This document shows, in pieces, positions 38,512-48,461 of a stretch of DNA of 64,000 nt. Position 1 is the stretch's first letter. The number at the start of each line of letters is the position of its first letter. The notes beneath the pieces are model-generated. The model made no database searches. It had not been told where the DNA came from and worked only from the letters and a program-made list of their open reading frames with translations. The translations under genes and the position numbers were made by a program. This stretch comes from Nocardia pneumoniae NBRC 100136 (GTDB lineage Bacteria; Actinomycetota; Actinomycetes; Mycobacteriales; Mycobacteriaceae): assembly GCF_000308755.1 (NCBI RefSeq), contig NZ_BAGF01000007.1:25693-89692 (forward strand), given 5' to 3'.

Positions 38512-38955
38512 TTATGCGGCCGCGGTGAGCGGCTCCAGCGCGGAATGCAGATCCGTGGCCTTCGGCACGCCGGAGATGCGGAACCGTTCCCTGCCGTCGA
38601 CGTCGAAGACGAAGGTGGTCGGCAGGGAGAGCACGTTCAGCTCGCGCGCGAGCGCGGGCTCGGCGTCGATATCCACCTCGATGTCCTGCGGCGGTTGCGG
38701 CGATCCGGCCAACTGGTCGGTGACACTGGCGACGACCCGCCGAACCGCGGCGCACGGTCCGCACCACTCGGCGGAGAAATGCAGCACCGCGGGACCGGCG
38801 CCGGTCACGCCGACGGCCGCGAGCAGTTCGGCGCGCGCCGATTCGGACAGGTCGATGGCGTTGCCCGCGCGCACCTTGCCGTGGCGGCGGCGCAGCAGGA
38901 CGCCCACGGCCAGCGCGGCGAGCAGTACCACTGCCAGGATGGTGAATGGGATCAT
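38512..38955 (-). CDS. thiX: Membrane-anchored thioredoxin-like protein (ThiX)
   Basis: 147 residues: one N-terminal helix (PFTILAVVLLAALAVGVLL), a basic linker, then a thioredoxin fold with active site AEWCGPCAAVR (Cys65, Cys68), DIDAEPALARELNV and cis-Pro segment SLPTTFVFD. The single helix implies an extracytoplasmic or membrane-facing redox role. ATG at 38955 overlaps the lmeA stop (ATGA). The Rv0816c position and neighbouring sulfurtransferase operon support a place in thiol metabolism. Confidence 0.9.
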   Translation of the reverse strand: MIPFTILAVVLLAALAVGVLLRRRHGKVRAGNAIDLSESARAELLAAVGVTGAGPAVLHFSAEWCGPCAAVRRVVASVTDQLAGSPQPPQDIEVDIDAEPALARELNVLSLPTTFVFDVDGRERFRISGVPKATDLHSALEPLTAAA

Positions 38956-39752
38956 GGTCGGTGCAATCGGTCGAGGTCGATCGTGACGTTCACGCCCTTG
39001 CCCTCCACGACGATCTGGCCGCCCTGGGCGGAGACCTTGGTGGGCCGGACACCGAACGGCAACTCCTTGGTGTCGATGGTACGGGTGAACCTGGCGAGCA
39101 CGGCGGGCCGATCGGCCTCGGTGATCACCGCCACCGGCGTGGTCTCGGTGCCGGGGCTGCCGCGATAGAAGCCGGTCGCCACGATCTTCACCTGGTCGCC
39201 GTCGAGGAACAGATCGGCCTGCACGCTGACCTTCTCGCCGCCGTACTGCGCGCCGGGGGTCTCCGGCAAGGTGCCGGTGAGCACCAGCGCGCCCGTGGTG
39301 GTCATGCCGGAGCCGCCCGACCCGCCGGTCCCGTCGGATTTGTCCGCCGGACGCGAGTGCACCTGCAGGTCGGGAATGGTGAACAGCCTGCCGAGCTCGG
39401 TGGGCTCCACCCGGAGCCTGCTGTCCACCCGCTCCACGGGGACGCCGCGCAGGCTGCCGTCGACCAGCTCGCCCAGCGGCAGTCGCACCCCGGTCAGCGT
39501 CGCCTCCAGCGCGGTCTCGCCGGGGATGTCGTCCCGGTTGGCCCGCGCCCGGATCTCGACGTTGTCGTAGCGGCTGTCCCACGCCTGGCCCAGGAATGGG
39601 AAACCGTGAATCGTCACCTCGGGGTCGGCGGTGAGATCGGCGCCGTCCCGCAGCGCCCGCGACACGCGATACTCCGAATAGGCCGCGGTGCTGAAATCGA
39701 CGACGATCGCGAATCCGGCCAGGCACAGCAGGCCGATGATCAGCTTCCGCAT
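38952..39752 (-). CDS. lmeA: LmeA-type lipoprotein-like envelope factor (DUF2993)
   Basis: 266 residues with an N-terminal signal or anchor helix (MRKLIIGLLCLAGFAIVVDF). The DUF2993 body has GFPFLGQAWDSRYDNVEIRA, GVRLPLGELVDGSL, and GVRPTKVSAQGGQIVVEGKG. LmeA (Rv0817c) is an envelope phospholipid-binding protein needed for lipomannan mannan-chain elongation. ATG at 39752 is next to GGGGGAG. The gene is coupled to thiX. The upstream DNA is a diverged copy of the dispersed repeat. Confidence 0.87.
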   Translation of the reverse strand: MRKLIIGLLCLAGFAIVVDFSTAAYSEYRVSRALRDGADLTADPEVTIHGFPFLGQAWDSRYDNVEIRARANRDDIPGETALEATLTGVRLPLGELVDGSLRGVPVERVDSRLRVEPTELGRLFTIPDLQVHSRPADKSDGTGGSGGSGMTTTGALVLTGTLPETPGAQYGGEKVSVQADLFLDGDQVKIVATGFYRGSPGTETTPVAVITEADRPAVLARFTRTIDTKELPFGVRPTKVSAQGGQIVVEGKGVNVTIDLDRLHRP

Positions 39753-39760
39753 GCTCCCCC

Positions 39761-39868
39761 GTCTCTCCGGGTCTCGGGCCGCGCCGGTCGGGCGCCGCGC
39801 GGCACGCGTTCGAATTCCGCGCCGGACAAGCCGCGGGTGCTGGGCCTGCCCGGTGCGTAACCCATGTC
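39761..39868. repeat. Dispersed repeat, diverged copy 3
   Basis: Read on the minus strand, it shares ATGGGT-AC-CACCGGG, GCCCAG, CGCGC and the GACCCGGAGAG block with the copy at 27952, in the same order and spacing. It lies directly upstream of lmeA in the gap before the divergent glnR. Confidence 0.5.
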
Positions 39869-40046
39869 TGCACCCTATCGGTTGGCCCGAACTCGGCTCC
39901 CGAGTGTCCTCCGGTACCGTGCCAGACCCCAGAATGCGTGGTCATCCGGGGTTACGCGCTAATCTTGCATCCGATTACCTGTGATTAGCGACGTGGCTAC
40001 GGCGGCGCTGCCGCATCCGCGAAGCTACGAGATGGGAGGAGGGCCT

Positions 40047-40811
40047 GTGGAGCTGCTCCTGCTTACCTCCGACCCCAACCCCGAGTCGGTGTTGCCGTCG
40101 CTGGCGTTGCTCGCGCACAATGTGCGCCCCGCGCCGACGGAAGTGGCCTCGCTGCTCGAAGCCGGCAGCGCGGATGTCGCCCTGGTCGACGCGCGGACCG
40201 ACCTGGCCGCCGCCCGCGGGCTCTGCCGTTTGCTCGGCAGTACCGGCTCGTCGGTGCCGGTGGTCGCGGTTCTTACCGAGGGCGGCCTGGTCGCGGTGAA
40301 CGCCGACTGGGGACTCGACGACATCCTGCTGCCCGGCACCGGACCGGCCGAACTCGACGCCAGGTTGCGGCTGCTGGTCGGGCGCAACGGGGGCGTGGCA
40401 AGCCCGGAGAACACCGGCAAGATCACCCTCGGCGAGCTGGTGATCGACGAGGGCACCTATACCGCTCGGCTGCGCGGGCGTCCGCTCGATCTCACCTACA
40501 AGGAATTCGAGCTGCTGAAGTACCTCGCGCAGCACGCAGGACGGGTGTTCACCCGCGCGCAATTGCTGCAGGAGGTGTGGGGTTACGACTTCTTCGGCGG
40601 CACCCGCACCGTCGACGTGCACGTCCGGCGGTTGCGCGCCAAACTCGGCACCGAGTACGAGTCCCTGATCGGCACGGTCCGCAACGTGGGCTACAAGGCC
40701 GTGCGCCCGTCGCGGACCGCGGGCAAGGGCGAACCGGTGAGCTTCCCGGACGAGGAGAACGAGGGCACCGACGATTCCCCGTTCGCGCCGATCAACGGCT
40801 CCGCGCCGTGA
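40047..40811 (+). CDS. glnR: GlnR-type nitrogen response regulator
   Basis: 254 residues closely resembling Rv0818/GlnR. The receiver-like domain (1-115) has [10 protein letters not shown] and an incomplete acidic pocket, as in atypical GlnR. The winged helix (about 130-222) has [20 protein letters not shown] and [15 protein letters not shown]. GlnR activates nitrogen assimilation genes. The C-terminal 30 residues after the wing are acidic and extra. GTG at 40047 is fixed by GGGAGGAGGG upstream; no cognate kinase is present. Confidence 0.93.
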   Translation: MELLLLTSDPNPESVLPSLALLAHNVRPAPTEVASLLEAGSADVALVDARTDLAAARGLCRLLGSTGSSVPVVAVLTEGGLVAVNADWGLDDILLPGTGPAELDARLRLLVGRNGGVASPENTGKITLGELVIDEGTYTARLRGRPLDLTYKEFELLKYLAQHAGRVFTRAQLLQEVWGYDFFGGTRTVDVHVRRLRAKLGTEYESLIGTVRNVGYKAVRPSRTAGKGEPVSFPDEENEGTDDSPFAPINGSAP

Positions 40812-40949
40812 GTCCTCGCGGCTGGTGGCCGCGGTCGCTCCGATAGCCTCCGTATCGCGGTCGGCCGGTATCGAAATGCCGCTGGCTCCCATGACGTTGC
40901 CAGGAGCGGAACTCCGCACGGGGTCCGATGGCTCGAAGAACGGAGGCCG

Positions 40950-41870
40950 ATGAGCGGCGCGACGACACAGTGGACCGATCGTCCGGACGAGGACGCGGCG
41001 CGGGCGATCACCGATCTGCTCGCGCGGGCCACGGCCGCCGACGGCGTAGCCCCGATCTCGGAGCAGGCGGTGCTGTCGGTGACCTCCGGCGATCACACCG
41101 CCGCGCGTCATCTGCTCGCACGGCGGGACGGCGTGGTCGTCGGATACGCGAATCTCGTTCCCGCGCATGGCGAACACCCGGCGATGGCGGAGGTCGTGGT
41201 CGACCCGCTCGCGCGCGGTCAGGGAATCGGTACCGATCTGGTCACGGCCGTCCTCGCGGAAGGCGGTCCGGGGGCGCGGGTGTGGGCCCATGGTGATCGT
41301 CCCGCGGCCAAATCCCTCGCGGCCCGTCTCGGACTGCGCACGGCCCGTGAGCTGTGGCAGATGCGGCGGTCTCTGGCTACACCTGAGCTACCCGAACTGG
41401 CCGTGCCGGAGGACATCGTGCTGCGCGGCTACCACGGTGTTGCCGACGACCCGGAGTTGCTGCGGGTGAACAAGGCCGCCTTCGCCTGGCATCCCGAACA
41501 GGGTGGCTGGACCGAACGCGACATCGAGGTCCGCCGCGCCGAGCCCTGGTTCGACGCGAAGGGCCTGTTCCTGGCCTTCGACGCCGCCGCGCCGAACCGC
41601 CTGCTCGGATTCCATTGGACCAAGGTGCATTACGAGGAGCGTCCGCCGGTCGGCGAGGTCTACGTGGTCGGTGTCGACCCGGCGGCGCAGGGACGCGGGC
41701 TCGGCCGTCTGCTCACCCTGGCCGGACTACACCACCTGCGTGACCGCGGTCTGGCCGAAGTGTTGCTGTATACCGAGGCCGACAACGCCGCCGCGGTGCG
41801 CACCTATACCCGGCTCGGATTCGCTACGGCGCATGTCGACGTCGCCTACGCGGCGGCCGAGGCTGAATAG
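40950..41870 (+). CDS. mshD: Mycothiol synthase MshD
   Basis: 306 residues, two GNAT domains. The C-terminal domain has the acetyl-CoA pyrophosphate motif VDPAAQGRGLGRLL, and the N-terminal one VDPLARGQGIGTDL. NKAAFAWHPEQGGW is the mycothiol-substrate segment. It transfers acetyl from acetyl-CoA to Cys-GlcN-Ins, the last step of mycothiol synthesis. It follows glnR by 138 bases, as in mycobacteria. Confidence 0.95.
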   Translation: MSGATTQWTDRPDEDAARAITDLLARATAADGVAPISEQAVLSVTSGDHTAARHLLARRDGVVVGYANLVPAHGEHPAMAEVVVDPLARGQGIGTDLVTAVLAEGGPGARVWAHGDRPAAKSLAARLGLRTARELWQMRRSLATPELPELAVPEDIVLRGYHGVADDPELLRVNKAAFAWHPEQGGWTERDIEVRRAEPWFDAKGLFLAFDAAAPNRLLGFHWTKVHYEERPPVGEVYVVGVDPAAQGRGLGRLLTLAGLHHLRDRGLAEVLLYTEADNAAAVRTYTRLGFATAHVDVAYAAAEAE

Positions 41871-41944
41871 CAGGCGGCGGACTCGGTGCCCGCGAGTAAA
41901 ACTGGGGCAAACGTCACATACACCGCGTGCAATCGCGCTGGGCT

Positions 41945-41962
41945 GTTCACCCTCCGTTCACC
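41945..41962. promoter_or_regulatory. PHO-box direct repeat upstream of pstS
   Basis: GTTCACC occurs twice at an 11-base period (41945-41951 and 41956-41962), the form recognised by PhoP in Streptomyces and RegX3 in mycobacteria. It lies about 150 bases upstream of pstS, in the gap that begins at 41871, whose other bases show no gene. Confidence 0.7.
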
Positions 41963-42111
41963 CAGGTCGGTCCAACTGTCAACCACGTGACTTTAGGTTG
42001 AGTGAGGGCAGCACACTGCTGCCTGGTGCGCAAGTTCCCCGCGAACAGCACCACAGCACCCGTCCGGGCCGGTGAGGGACCGGACGAGTAGGACGCCATT
42101 CCGGAGGAATA

Positions 42112-43224
42112 GTGAATTTCAAGCGCAGCAGCGCCCTCGTTGGTGTGCTGGCCGTCGGCGCCATGACGCTCGCCGCTTGTGGTAGCGACGACAACACCTC
42201 GACCGACTCGAGCAACGTGGCCAAGGTCGACGTCGCCTGCGGCGGCAAGGAAGCCCTCAAGGCCAGCGGCTCCTCGGCGCAGAAGAACGCGATGGAGCGC
42301 TTCATCGCCGCCTACGAGAAGAACTGCGACGGCGCCACGCTCAACTACACCTCGAGCGGCTCCGGCGCGGGTGTGAGCGAGTTCATCGGTGGCCAGACCG
42401 ATTTCGGTGGCTCCGACTCGCCGCTGAACCCGAAGAAGGACGAGCCGAAGAAGGCCGCCGACCGCTGCGCCTCGCCCGCGTGGAACCTGCCCACCGTGTT
42501 CGGCCCGGTCGCGATCACCTACAACATCGACGGCGTGACCGACCTCGCGCTGGACGGCCCGACCGCCGCCAAGATCTTCAACGGCACCGTCACCACCTGG
42601 GACGCCCCCGAGATCAAGGCGCTGAACCCGAACGCCAAGCTGCCGTCCGAGCCGATCGCGGTGATCTTCCGCAGCGACGAGTCGGGCACCACGGACAACT
42701 TCCAGCTCTACCTGGACGCCGCGTCCGACGGCGCCTGGGGCAAGGGCGCGGGCAAGGCGTTCGCCGGCGGCGTCGGCGCCGGTTCGAAGGGCAACGAGGG
42801 CACCTCGGCCGCGGTGAAGAGCACCAAGAACTCGATCACCTACAACGAGTGGTCCTTCGCGAAGGCGCAGAACCTGTCCATCGCGCGCATCATCACCTCG
42901 GCGAGCAAGGACCCGGTGACGCTGAGCGTCGCGTCGGCGGGCAAGGCGATCGAGTCGGCGAAGATCTCGGGCCAGGGCAACGACCTGGTCATCGACACCT
43001 CCTCGTTCTACAAGCCGACCGTGGCGGGCGCGTACCCGATCGTGATGCCGACCTACGAGATCGTGTGCTCGAAGTACGCCGACGCCAACACGGCCAAGGC
43101 GGTGAAGGCCTTCCTCACCTCGGCGGTCAGCAATGGCCAGCAGGGTCTGGACGAGGCCGGGTACATCCCGATCCCGGAGCAGTTCAAGACCAAGCTGACC
43201 ACCGCCATCAACGCCATCTCCTGA
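42112..43224 (+). CDS. pstS: Phosphate-binding lipoprotein PstS
   Basis: 370 residues. Signal peptide with lipobox LAAC (20-23; lipid-modified Cys23), then the phosphate-binding PBP domain: [39 protein letters not shown] split by the binding loop, [16 protein letters not shown], and [12 protein letters not shown]. It captures inorganic phosphate for PstCAB. GTG follows GGAGGA by five bases. First gene of pstSCAB, with a PHO box upstream. Confidence 0.95.
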   Translation: MNFKRSSALVGVLAVGAMTLAACGSDDNTSTDSSNVAKVDVACGGKEALKASGSSAQKNAMERFIAAYEKNCDGATLNYTSSGSGAGVSEFIGGQTDFGGSDSPLNPKKDEPKKAADRCASPAWNLPTVFGPVAITYNIDGVTDLALDGPTAAKIFNGTVTTWDAPEIKALNPNAKLPSEPIAVIFRSDESGTTDNFQLYLDAASDGAWGKGAGKAFAGGVGAGSKGNEGTSAAVKSTKNSITYNEWSFAKAQNLSIARIITSASKDPVTLSVASAGKAIESAKISGQGNDLVIDTSSFYKPTVAGAYPIVMPTYEIVCSKYADANTAKAVKAFLTSAVSNGQQGLDEAGYIPIPEQFKTKLTTAINAIS

Positions 43225-43234
43225 TAGCGAACCC

Positions 43235-44281
43235 ATGACCGTGCACGACGAAGTTGCCGCCGCTGACCAGTCGGATTCGACGCGTCGGCGGGCAGGCGGA
43301 GATACTGCGCTCATGCCGAGCAAGCCGAGCACCGAACCGGCCGGGGCCGGACGCCGTCACAGTCCGCGTGCGGAGATCATCTTCCGTTCGCTGGCCACGG
43401 CGGCGGGTGCGATCATCGTCGCCTCCATCGCGCTGATCGCGCTGTTCCTGTTGATTCGGGCGGTGCCTTCGGTACTGGCGAACGACGCGAACTTCTTCAC
43501 CAGCACCGAGTTCAACACCACGAATGCCGACAACCTGCGGTTCGGCATCCGGGATCTGTTCATGGTGACGGTGCTGAGTTCGATCTTCGCCTTGGTGCTG
43601 GCCGTTCCGGTCGGCATCGGCATCGCGCTGTTTCTCACGCACTACGCGCCGAAGACCTTGGCGCGGCCGTTCTCGGTGATCGTCGATCTCCTGGCGGCGG
43701 TGCCTTCGATCGTGTTCGGTCTGTGGGGAATCCTGGTTCTCGCTCCGCAACTGGAGCCGGTCCAGACCTTCCTCAACGACAACCTCAACTGGCTGTTCCT
43801 GTTCTCGGACGGCAACATCCCGCTGGCCAGCGGTGGCACGATCTTCACCGCGGGCGTGGTGCTCGCGGTGATGATCCTGCCGATCATCACGTCGGTCAGC
43901 CGCGAGGTGTTCAACCTCACTCCGCGCTCGCACATCGAAGCGGCGCAGGCGCTCGGCGCGACCAAGTGGGAGGTCGTCCGGATGACCGTGCTGCCCTACG
44001 GGCGCAGCGGCATGATCGCCGGAGCCATGCTCGGCCTCGGCCGTGCGCTCGGCGAGACGATCGCCGTGCTGATCGTGCTGAAGACGGCCGCGCAGCCGGG
44101 ACGCTGGTCGGTGTTCGACGGCGGCTACACCTTCGCCTCCAAAATCGCCTCGGCGGCGGCGGAATTCAGTGAGCCGCTGCCGACCGGCGCGTACATCGCG
44201 GCAGGCTTCGTGCTGTTCGCGCTGACCTTCGTCGTGAACGCGCTGGCGCGCCTGGCCGCCGGCGGAAGGGTGAACGGGTGA
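43235..44281 (+). CDS. pstC: Phosphate ABC transporter permease PstC
   Basis: 348 residues: an N-terminal cytosolic extension of about 50 residues, six helices, and the EAA loop [21 protein letters not shown] at 43235 is ten bases after pstS; ATG at 43313 (GGCGGAG upstream) is an alternative that removes most of the extension. The stop overlaps the pstA start. It forms the phosphate channel with PstA. Confidence 0.93.
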   Translation: MTVHDEVAAADQSDSTRRRAGGDTALMPSKPSTEPAGAGRRHSPRAEIIFRSLATAAGAIIVASIALIALFLLIRAVPSVLANDANFFTSTEFNTTNADNLRFGIRDLFMVTVLSSIFALVLAVPVGIGIALFLTHYAPKTLARPFSVIVDLLAAVPSIVFGLWGILVLAPQLEPVQTFLNDNLNWLFLFSDGNIPLASGGTIFTAGVVLAVMILPIITSVSREVFNLTPRSHIEAAQALGATKWEVVRMTVLPYGRSGMIAGAMLGLGRALGETIAVLIVLKTAAQPGRWSVFDGGYTFASKIASAAAEFSEPLPTGAYIAAGFVLFALTFVVNALARLAAGGRVNG

Positions 44282-45183
44282 TGACCACGTCGACATTGGA
44301 CCGGCCGGTCAAAGCCCCCACCTTCCGGCATGTGAGCGTGGGCCGCCGGGTCCGCAACAACATCGCCACCGGACTGGTCTGGCTGGCGTTCGGCATCGCG
44401 CTGGTGCCGCTGGGCTGGGTGCTGATCATGGTGGTCACCAAGGGTTTCAGCGCCGTGGTCCGGGCCAACTGGTGGCAGAACTCGATGAAGGGCGTGCTGC
44501 CCCATCAGTTCGCGGGCGGCGTGTACCACGCGATCTACGGCACCATCGTGCAGTCGCTGGTCGCGACGGTCATCGCGGTGCCGCTGGGCATCATGGCCGC
44601 GGTGTATCTGGTCGAGTACGGTCGCGGCGTGCTGGCCAAGACCACCACGTTCATGGTGGACATCCTGGCGGGTGTGCCGTCGATCGTCGCGGCGCTGTTC
44701 ATCTTCGCGCTGTGGATCGCCACGCTCGGTTTCCCGCAGAGCTCGTTCGCGGTGTCGCTGGCGTTGGTGCTGCTGATGCTGCCGGTCGTGGTTCGCAGCA
44801 CCGAGGAAATGCTCAAACTGGTACCCGACGAGCTGCGCGAAGCGTCCTACGCGCTCGGCATCCCGAAGTGGAAGACGATCGTGCGGATCGTGGTGCCGAC
44901 CGCGCTGCCCGGCATGATCAGTGGCATCCTGCTGGCCATCGCCAGGGTGATGGGCGAGACCGCTCCCGTGCTGGTGCTGGTCGGCTACAGCAAGTCGATC
45001 AACATGAACATCTTCGACGGCAACATGGCGTCGCTGCCGCTGTTGATCTACCAGGAGCTGGCCAACCCGGAAGCGGCTGGACGCGAGCGGGTGTGGGGCG
45101 CGGCATTGACCCTCATTCTCATCATCGCCCTCCTGTACCTGGCGGCGGCCGTCCTCAACCGGCTGCTCACGCGGAACCGATAG
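44278..45183 (+). CDS. pstA: Phosphate ABC transporter permease PstA
   Basis: 301 residues, six helices with the EAA loop [21 protein letters not shown]. It starts at GTG 44278 or ATG 44281, overlapping the pstC stop. Second channel subunit of the Pst transporter. Confidence 0.93.
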   Translation: MMTTSTLDRPVKAPTFRHVSVGRRVRNNIATGLVWLAFGIALVPLGWVLIMVVTKGFSAVVRANWWQNSMKGVLPHQFAGGVYHAIYGTIVQSLVATVIAVPLGIMAAVYLVEYGRGVLAKTTTFMVDILAGVPSIVAALFIFALWIATLGFPQSSFAVSLALVLLMLPVVVRSTEEMLKLVPDELREASYALGIPKWKTIVRIVVPTALPGMISGILLAIARVMGETAPVLVLVGYSKSINMNIFDGNMASLPLLIYQELANPEAAGRERVWGAALTLILIIALLYLAAAVLNRLLTRNR

Positions 45184-45204
45184 AAGCGGAACGGATTACC
45201 GAAA

Positions 45205-45981
45205 ATGGCCAAGCGGATCGACGTCAAAGATCTGAACATCTACTACGGCAAGTTCCATGCCGTGTCCGAGGTTTCGCTGACCGTGCTGCCGCGCAGCGTG
45301 ACCGCCTTCATCGGTCCCTCCGGCTGTGGCAAGTCCACCGTGCTGCGTTCGCTCAACCGCATGCACGAGGTGACCCCGAACGCCAGGGTCGAAGGCGCGG
45401 TGCTGCTGGACGGCGAGGACATCTACGGCACCCAGGTCGACCCGGTGGGCGTGCGTCGCACCATCGGCATGGTCTTCCAGCGGCCGAACCCGTTCCCCAC
45501 CATGTCCATCCGGGACAACGTGGTCGCGGGGCTCAAGCTGCAGGGCGTGCGCAACAAGAAGGAACTCGACGAGGTCGCCGAGCGCTCGCTGCGGGGCGCC
45601 AACCTGTGGAACGAGGTGAAGGACCGCCTGGACAAGCCGGGCGGCGGCCTCTCCGGCGGTCAACAACAGCGTCTGTGCATCGCGCGTGCCATCGCGGTGT
45701 CGCCCGACGTGCTGCTGATGGACGAGCCCTGTTCGGCGCTGGACCCGATCTCCACCCTGGCGATCGAGGACCTGATCACCGAGCTGAAGAAGGAATTCAC
45801 CATCGTCATCGTCACCCACAACATGCAGCAGGCCGCGCGCGTGAGTGACCAGACCGGCTTCTTCAACCTGGAGGCCCAGGGCAAGCCGGGCAAGTTGATC
45901 GAGATCGACGACACCGAGAAGATCTTCTCCAACCCCTCGCAGAAGGCCACGGAGGACTACATCTCGGGTCGCTTCGGCTGA
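45205..45981 (+). CDS. pstB: Phosphate ABC transporter ATPase PstB
   Basis: 258 residues: Walker [11 protein letters not shown]-loop [12 protein letters not shown], signature LSGGQQQRL, Walker [13 protein letters not shown] and H-loop VTHNMQQA. PstB-specific NPFP and CSALDP are present. It powers phosphate import and, with PhoU, reports phosphate status to the PhoR/SenX3-type kinase. Last gene of the operon. Confidence 0.95.
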   Translation: MAKRIDVKDLNIYYGKFHAVSEVSLTVLPRSVTAFIGPSGCGKSTVLRSLNRMHEVTPNARVEGAVLLDGEDIYGTQVDPVGVRRTIGMVFQRPNPFPTMSIRDNVVAGLKLQGVRNKKELDEVAERSLRGANLWNEVKDRLDKPGGGLSGGQQQRLCIARAIAVSPDVLLMDEPCSALDPISTLAIEDLITELKKEFTIVIVTHNMQQAARVSDQTGFFNLEAQGKPGKLIEIDDTEKIFSNPSQKATEDYISGRFG

Positions 45982-46164
45982 TTCCGGCCACCGAACGCGT
46001 CCCGGTCGACGCGGAACAGTACGCGTAGGGTCCTGGGCGGCAACTCGGCTGCCCGGGACTCACGTGTATCCGTTCCGGAAGGTCGCGCCCGACGCGTGGA
46101 CGGCCGGAATCGGGTAATCCGAGCGCCGCGGTGGACGTCTGGTTTCGGCTACCGGCTCCTAGCC

Positions 46165-46184
46165 GACCCGGCGAATGCCGGGTC
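46165..46184. terminator. Terminator between pstB and phoU
   Basis: Perfect GACCCGGC / GCCGGGTC stem with GAAT loop, extended by outer GGCTC/GAGCC pairs, between the convergent pstB and phoU genes. Confidence 0.6.
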
Positions 46185-46203
46185 GAGCCCACAATGCCTT
46201 CGG

Positions 46204-46866
46204 TTACGACTCGCCATCGGGGTCGGGCGGAAGCACGCCGGTGACCAGGAAGATGACCCGGCGGCCGATTTCGACGGCGTGGTCGGCGAAGCGCTCGTAG
46301 TAGCGGCCGAGCAGCGTGACATCCACGGCCGCGGCGACGCCGTACTTCCACTCCCGGTCCATGAGCAGCGTGAAGAGGTGACGGTGGAGGTCGTCCATCG
46401 CCTCGTCGTCCACGTTCAGCTGGGCGGCGCGCTCGGGGTCGCGGGTCTCCAGCACTTCCCTGGCGCCCGCGCCCATGCTCACCGCGATGCGGCCCATCTC
46501 GGCGAAGTAGCCGTTGACCGCCTCGGGCAGCGCGTGGTTCGGGTGGCGCCTGCGCGCGACCTTCGCCACGTGCAGCGCGAGCGCGCCCATCCGGTTCACG
46601 TCGTTGACGATCTGGATCGTGCTCACCACCTGCCGCAGATCACCCGCCACCGGGGCCTGCAGCGCGAGCAGGGCGAAGGCCTTCTCTTCGGCGTCCTGGA
46701 TCAGCTCGTGGATCCGGTCGTACTCACTGATCACCTGCTCCGCCAGAGCGAGGTCGGCCTGGAGTAGCGACTGGGTCGCCCGCTCCATGGCCGAGCCGGC
46801 CAGGCCGGCCATCTCGCCCAGGAGGTTGGCGAGTTCTGCCATTTGCTCGTTGTAGATGACACGCAT
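46204..46866 (-). CDS. phoU: Phosphate regulator PhoU (PhoY2 type)
   Basis: 220 residues, two three-helix PhoU bundles. Metal-binding acidic motifs are seen in the halves ([29 protein letters not shown]). PhoU damps the PHO response when Pi is high and interacts with PstB and the sensor kinase. It is an intact copy: a partial second copy lies at 48151-48262. The start region carries a weak AGGG, and a Crp/GlxR-type site lies about 150 bases upstream. Confidence 0.93.
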   Translation of the reverse strand: MRVIYNEQMAELANLLGEMAGLAGSAMERATQSLLQADLALAEQVISEYDRIHELIQDAEEKAFALLALQAPVAGDLRQVVSTIQIVNDVNRMGALALHVAKVARRRHPNHALPEAVNGYFAEMGRIAVSMGAGAREVLETRDPERAAQLNVDDEAMDDLHRHLFTLLMDREWKYGVAAAVDVTLLGRYYERFADHAVEIGRRVIFLVTGVLPPDPDGES

Positions 46867-47056
46867 GAAAACTGACCCTAGTTCGCCGCGCTGACCAAGT
46901 CACGAACACGGAGTGAATGACCGGTGCGAACAATTAGCGCGTGTGTTGCCGCAGGCCGAAACCTGGCCGGGTCCGCGTTGCCGATCTTGGTCTCGGTCGG
47001 CTGCGCGCCGGAACAAATGTGATCCACATCGCACAGGGAGTGCGCCTGGCCCGCTG
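46867..47056. promoter_or_regulatory. phoU upstream region with Crp-type site
   Basis: TGTGA-TCCACA-TCGCA at 47018-47033 is one base off the Crp/GlxR consensus. The homologous region at 48262-48461 keeps a perfect version. The sequence next to phoU (CGCGCTGACCAAGTCACGAAC) is almost unchanged between copies, while the remainder is diverged. Confidence 0.5.
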
Positions 47057-47242
47057 CTACTTGCAGATGTTGTCGGCGGCGTTGATGTGCTCCAGATCGG
47101 ACGGCAGAGCGACGGGGGTCTTCTCCGTGGATGCGGTGACGTTCGTGATCTCGTCGCCGAACGGCACGGGCGGGCGGATCGTGCCGGTGTAATCCTGGCC
47201 GAGGACGACCTGGACGATGCTGCCGAGTTCGTCCGCTTCCTC
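47057..47242 (-). pseudogene. 3' fragment of an LCP paralogue (LytR_C domain)
   Basis: 61 in-frame codons ending at TAG 47057. The sequence begins EEADELGSIVQVVLGQDY and ends ALPSDLEHINAADNICK, matching the end of the intact LCP gene (VLPSDLEHVNAAEEICK) at about 60% identity. Coding constraint has clearly shaped the divergence, so it was a real paralogue before being cut. It abuts an IS110 fragment, which probably caused the truncation. Confidence 0.75.
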
Positions 47243-47434
47243 CGGTCAAGGAAGAAGCACCTCGGCGAACTACTCGAACGCGTCGCGCCCGAAACAATGC
47301 AGGTATTCGCCCTTGGGCCGGATAACGCCGCCGCCCTTCTCCTTTCGATCGGTGACAGCCGCGGTCTGCTGATCTCCGAAGCGGCGTTCGCGCGGCTGTG
47401 CGGCGTCGCACCTATCCCCGCCGAGGATCCCTTG
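47240..47434 (+). mobile_element. IS110-family transposase fragment
   Basis: Plus-strand frame with the IS110/IS116 C-terminal pattern: RVAPETMQVFALGPDNAAA, LLLSIGDSRGL, SEAAFARLCGVAPIPA. About 65 codons remain of a transposase of roughly 400; no ends are recognisable. It follows directly after the LCP fragment. Confidence 0.7.
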
Positions 47435-47560
47435 CGAACGGGTCCGGAAGGTGCGCTCGAGTCATTGTTTTCTTCCAGCATGGTTCGGTAGGCTGTGAAA
47501 CAAGGGGGGTTCGAATCACGCAACCTCTGTGGAATCTATTGAAGCGAAAGAGGATTCGTG

Positions 47561-47764
47561 ATGGCAGTACGATGGTTCTCTGGTGCGTTAGTCGGTGTGG
47601 CCACGATCTTGGCCGCGACGATGCTTGCCCCGCAAGCTGAGGCTGCGCCAACAGCGCCTTGCGACGCGTATACCGTTGGCAACATTCACTATGAGGGCAC
47701 GACGAAGTGGATATGTTATTCATACGGCGGGGGCTCATACGGATGGATCATCATTTCCGGATAG
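47561..47764 (+). CDS. Small secreted protein
   Basis: 67 residues: Sec signal peptide (AVRWFSGALVGVATILAA, cleavage likely after AEA), then a short mature part with two Cys (PCDAYTVGN and KWICYSYGGGSY) that may form a disulfide. AAAGAGG precedes ATG 47561; a GTG at 47558 is in frame. It has lower GC content than its neighbours, sits alone among insertion-sequence debris and has the opposite strand to phoU and the LCP gene. No family is recognised. Confidence 0.6.
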   Translation: MAVRWFSGALVGVATILAATMLAPQAEAAPTAPCDAYTVGNIHYEGTTKWICYSYGGGSYGWIIISG

Positions 47765-47890
47765 TGATACCGGCTCCTGGGGTGATCTACGCCGTCGACA
47801 ACGGGCAAGCCGTCGGCGCATAACCCAACAGTCCAACGATCGGCCCCGCCCGCTCTACCTTGGGTGACAGGAGTCGTCGCATCACCGCTG

Positions 47891-48150
47891 CTAGTTGGTG
47901 GTGGGCATGAGCATAGCCAGACGCTCGGCTGGGGTATCCCAGCCGAGCGTTTTGCGTGGTCGGCCGTTGAGTTCCGCGGCGACGGCATCGAGGTGTTCGC
48001 GGGTGTGCGCGGACAGGGTCTGTTCCTTTGGGGAAGTACTGCCGAAACGACCGTTGGTGTTCTCGTCCGAGCCGCGCTGCCAGGGACTAGCCGGATCGCA
48101 GAAGTAGACGGGGATGTTGGTGACAACGCTGAACTGCTGGTGCTCGGCCA
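47891..48150 (-). mobile_element. IS30-family transposase fragment
   Basis: C-terminal 85 or so codons of an IS30 transposase: VTNIPVYFCDPASPWQRG, SDENTNG (last catalytic Glu) and LNGRPRKTLGWDTPAERLA. The middle reads GRFGSTSPKEQTLS, off the usual pattern, so it is also internally damaged. It joins directly to the phoU fragment at about 48151. Confidence 0.8.
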
Positions 48151-48262
48151 CGCGAGCAAGGCGAAGGTCTTCTCTTCGGCGTCCTGGATCAGCTCGGCGA
48201 TCCGGCGTACTCACTGATCACCTGCTCCGCCAGAGCGAGATCGGCCTGGAGCAGCGACTGGG
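48151..48262 (-). pseudogene. phoU 5'-proximal fragment
   Basis: About 110 bases nearly identical (roughly 93%) to phoU bases 46667-46780. The copy has lost one base in the ATCCGG region (frameshift). A 107-base stretch is also missing between two TCGCC repeats, removing the start codon and first 29 codons. The other side is replaced by the IS30 fragment. Confidence 0.8.
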
Positions 48263-48395
48263 TCGCCGCGCTGACCAAGTCACGAACACCGAGTGATGAC
48301 CGGTGCGAACAGTTAGCGCGCGTGTTGCCGCAGGCGGATCGCTCGCTACGGCCGCGTCGCCGATCTCGGTCTCGAGTATCCGCGAACCCTGGAAA

Positions 48396-48411
48396 TGTGA
48401 TCTGCGTCACA
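48396..48411. promoter_or_regulatory. Perfect Crp/GlxR-type palindrome
   Basis: TGTGA-TCTGCG-TCACA, exact match to the Crp/GlxR consensus. It lies just past the LCP stop, in front of the truncated phoU copy. Confidence 0.6.
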
Positions 48412-48461
48412 CAGCGGGCGGGACCGTGCCAGCATGCCAGATGGCTCTAAGGGGCCAGCTG

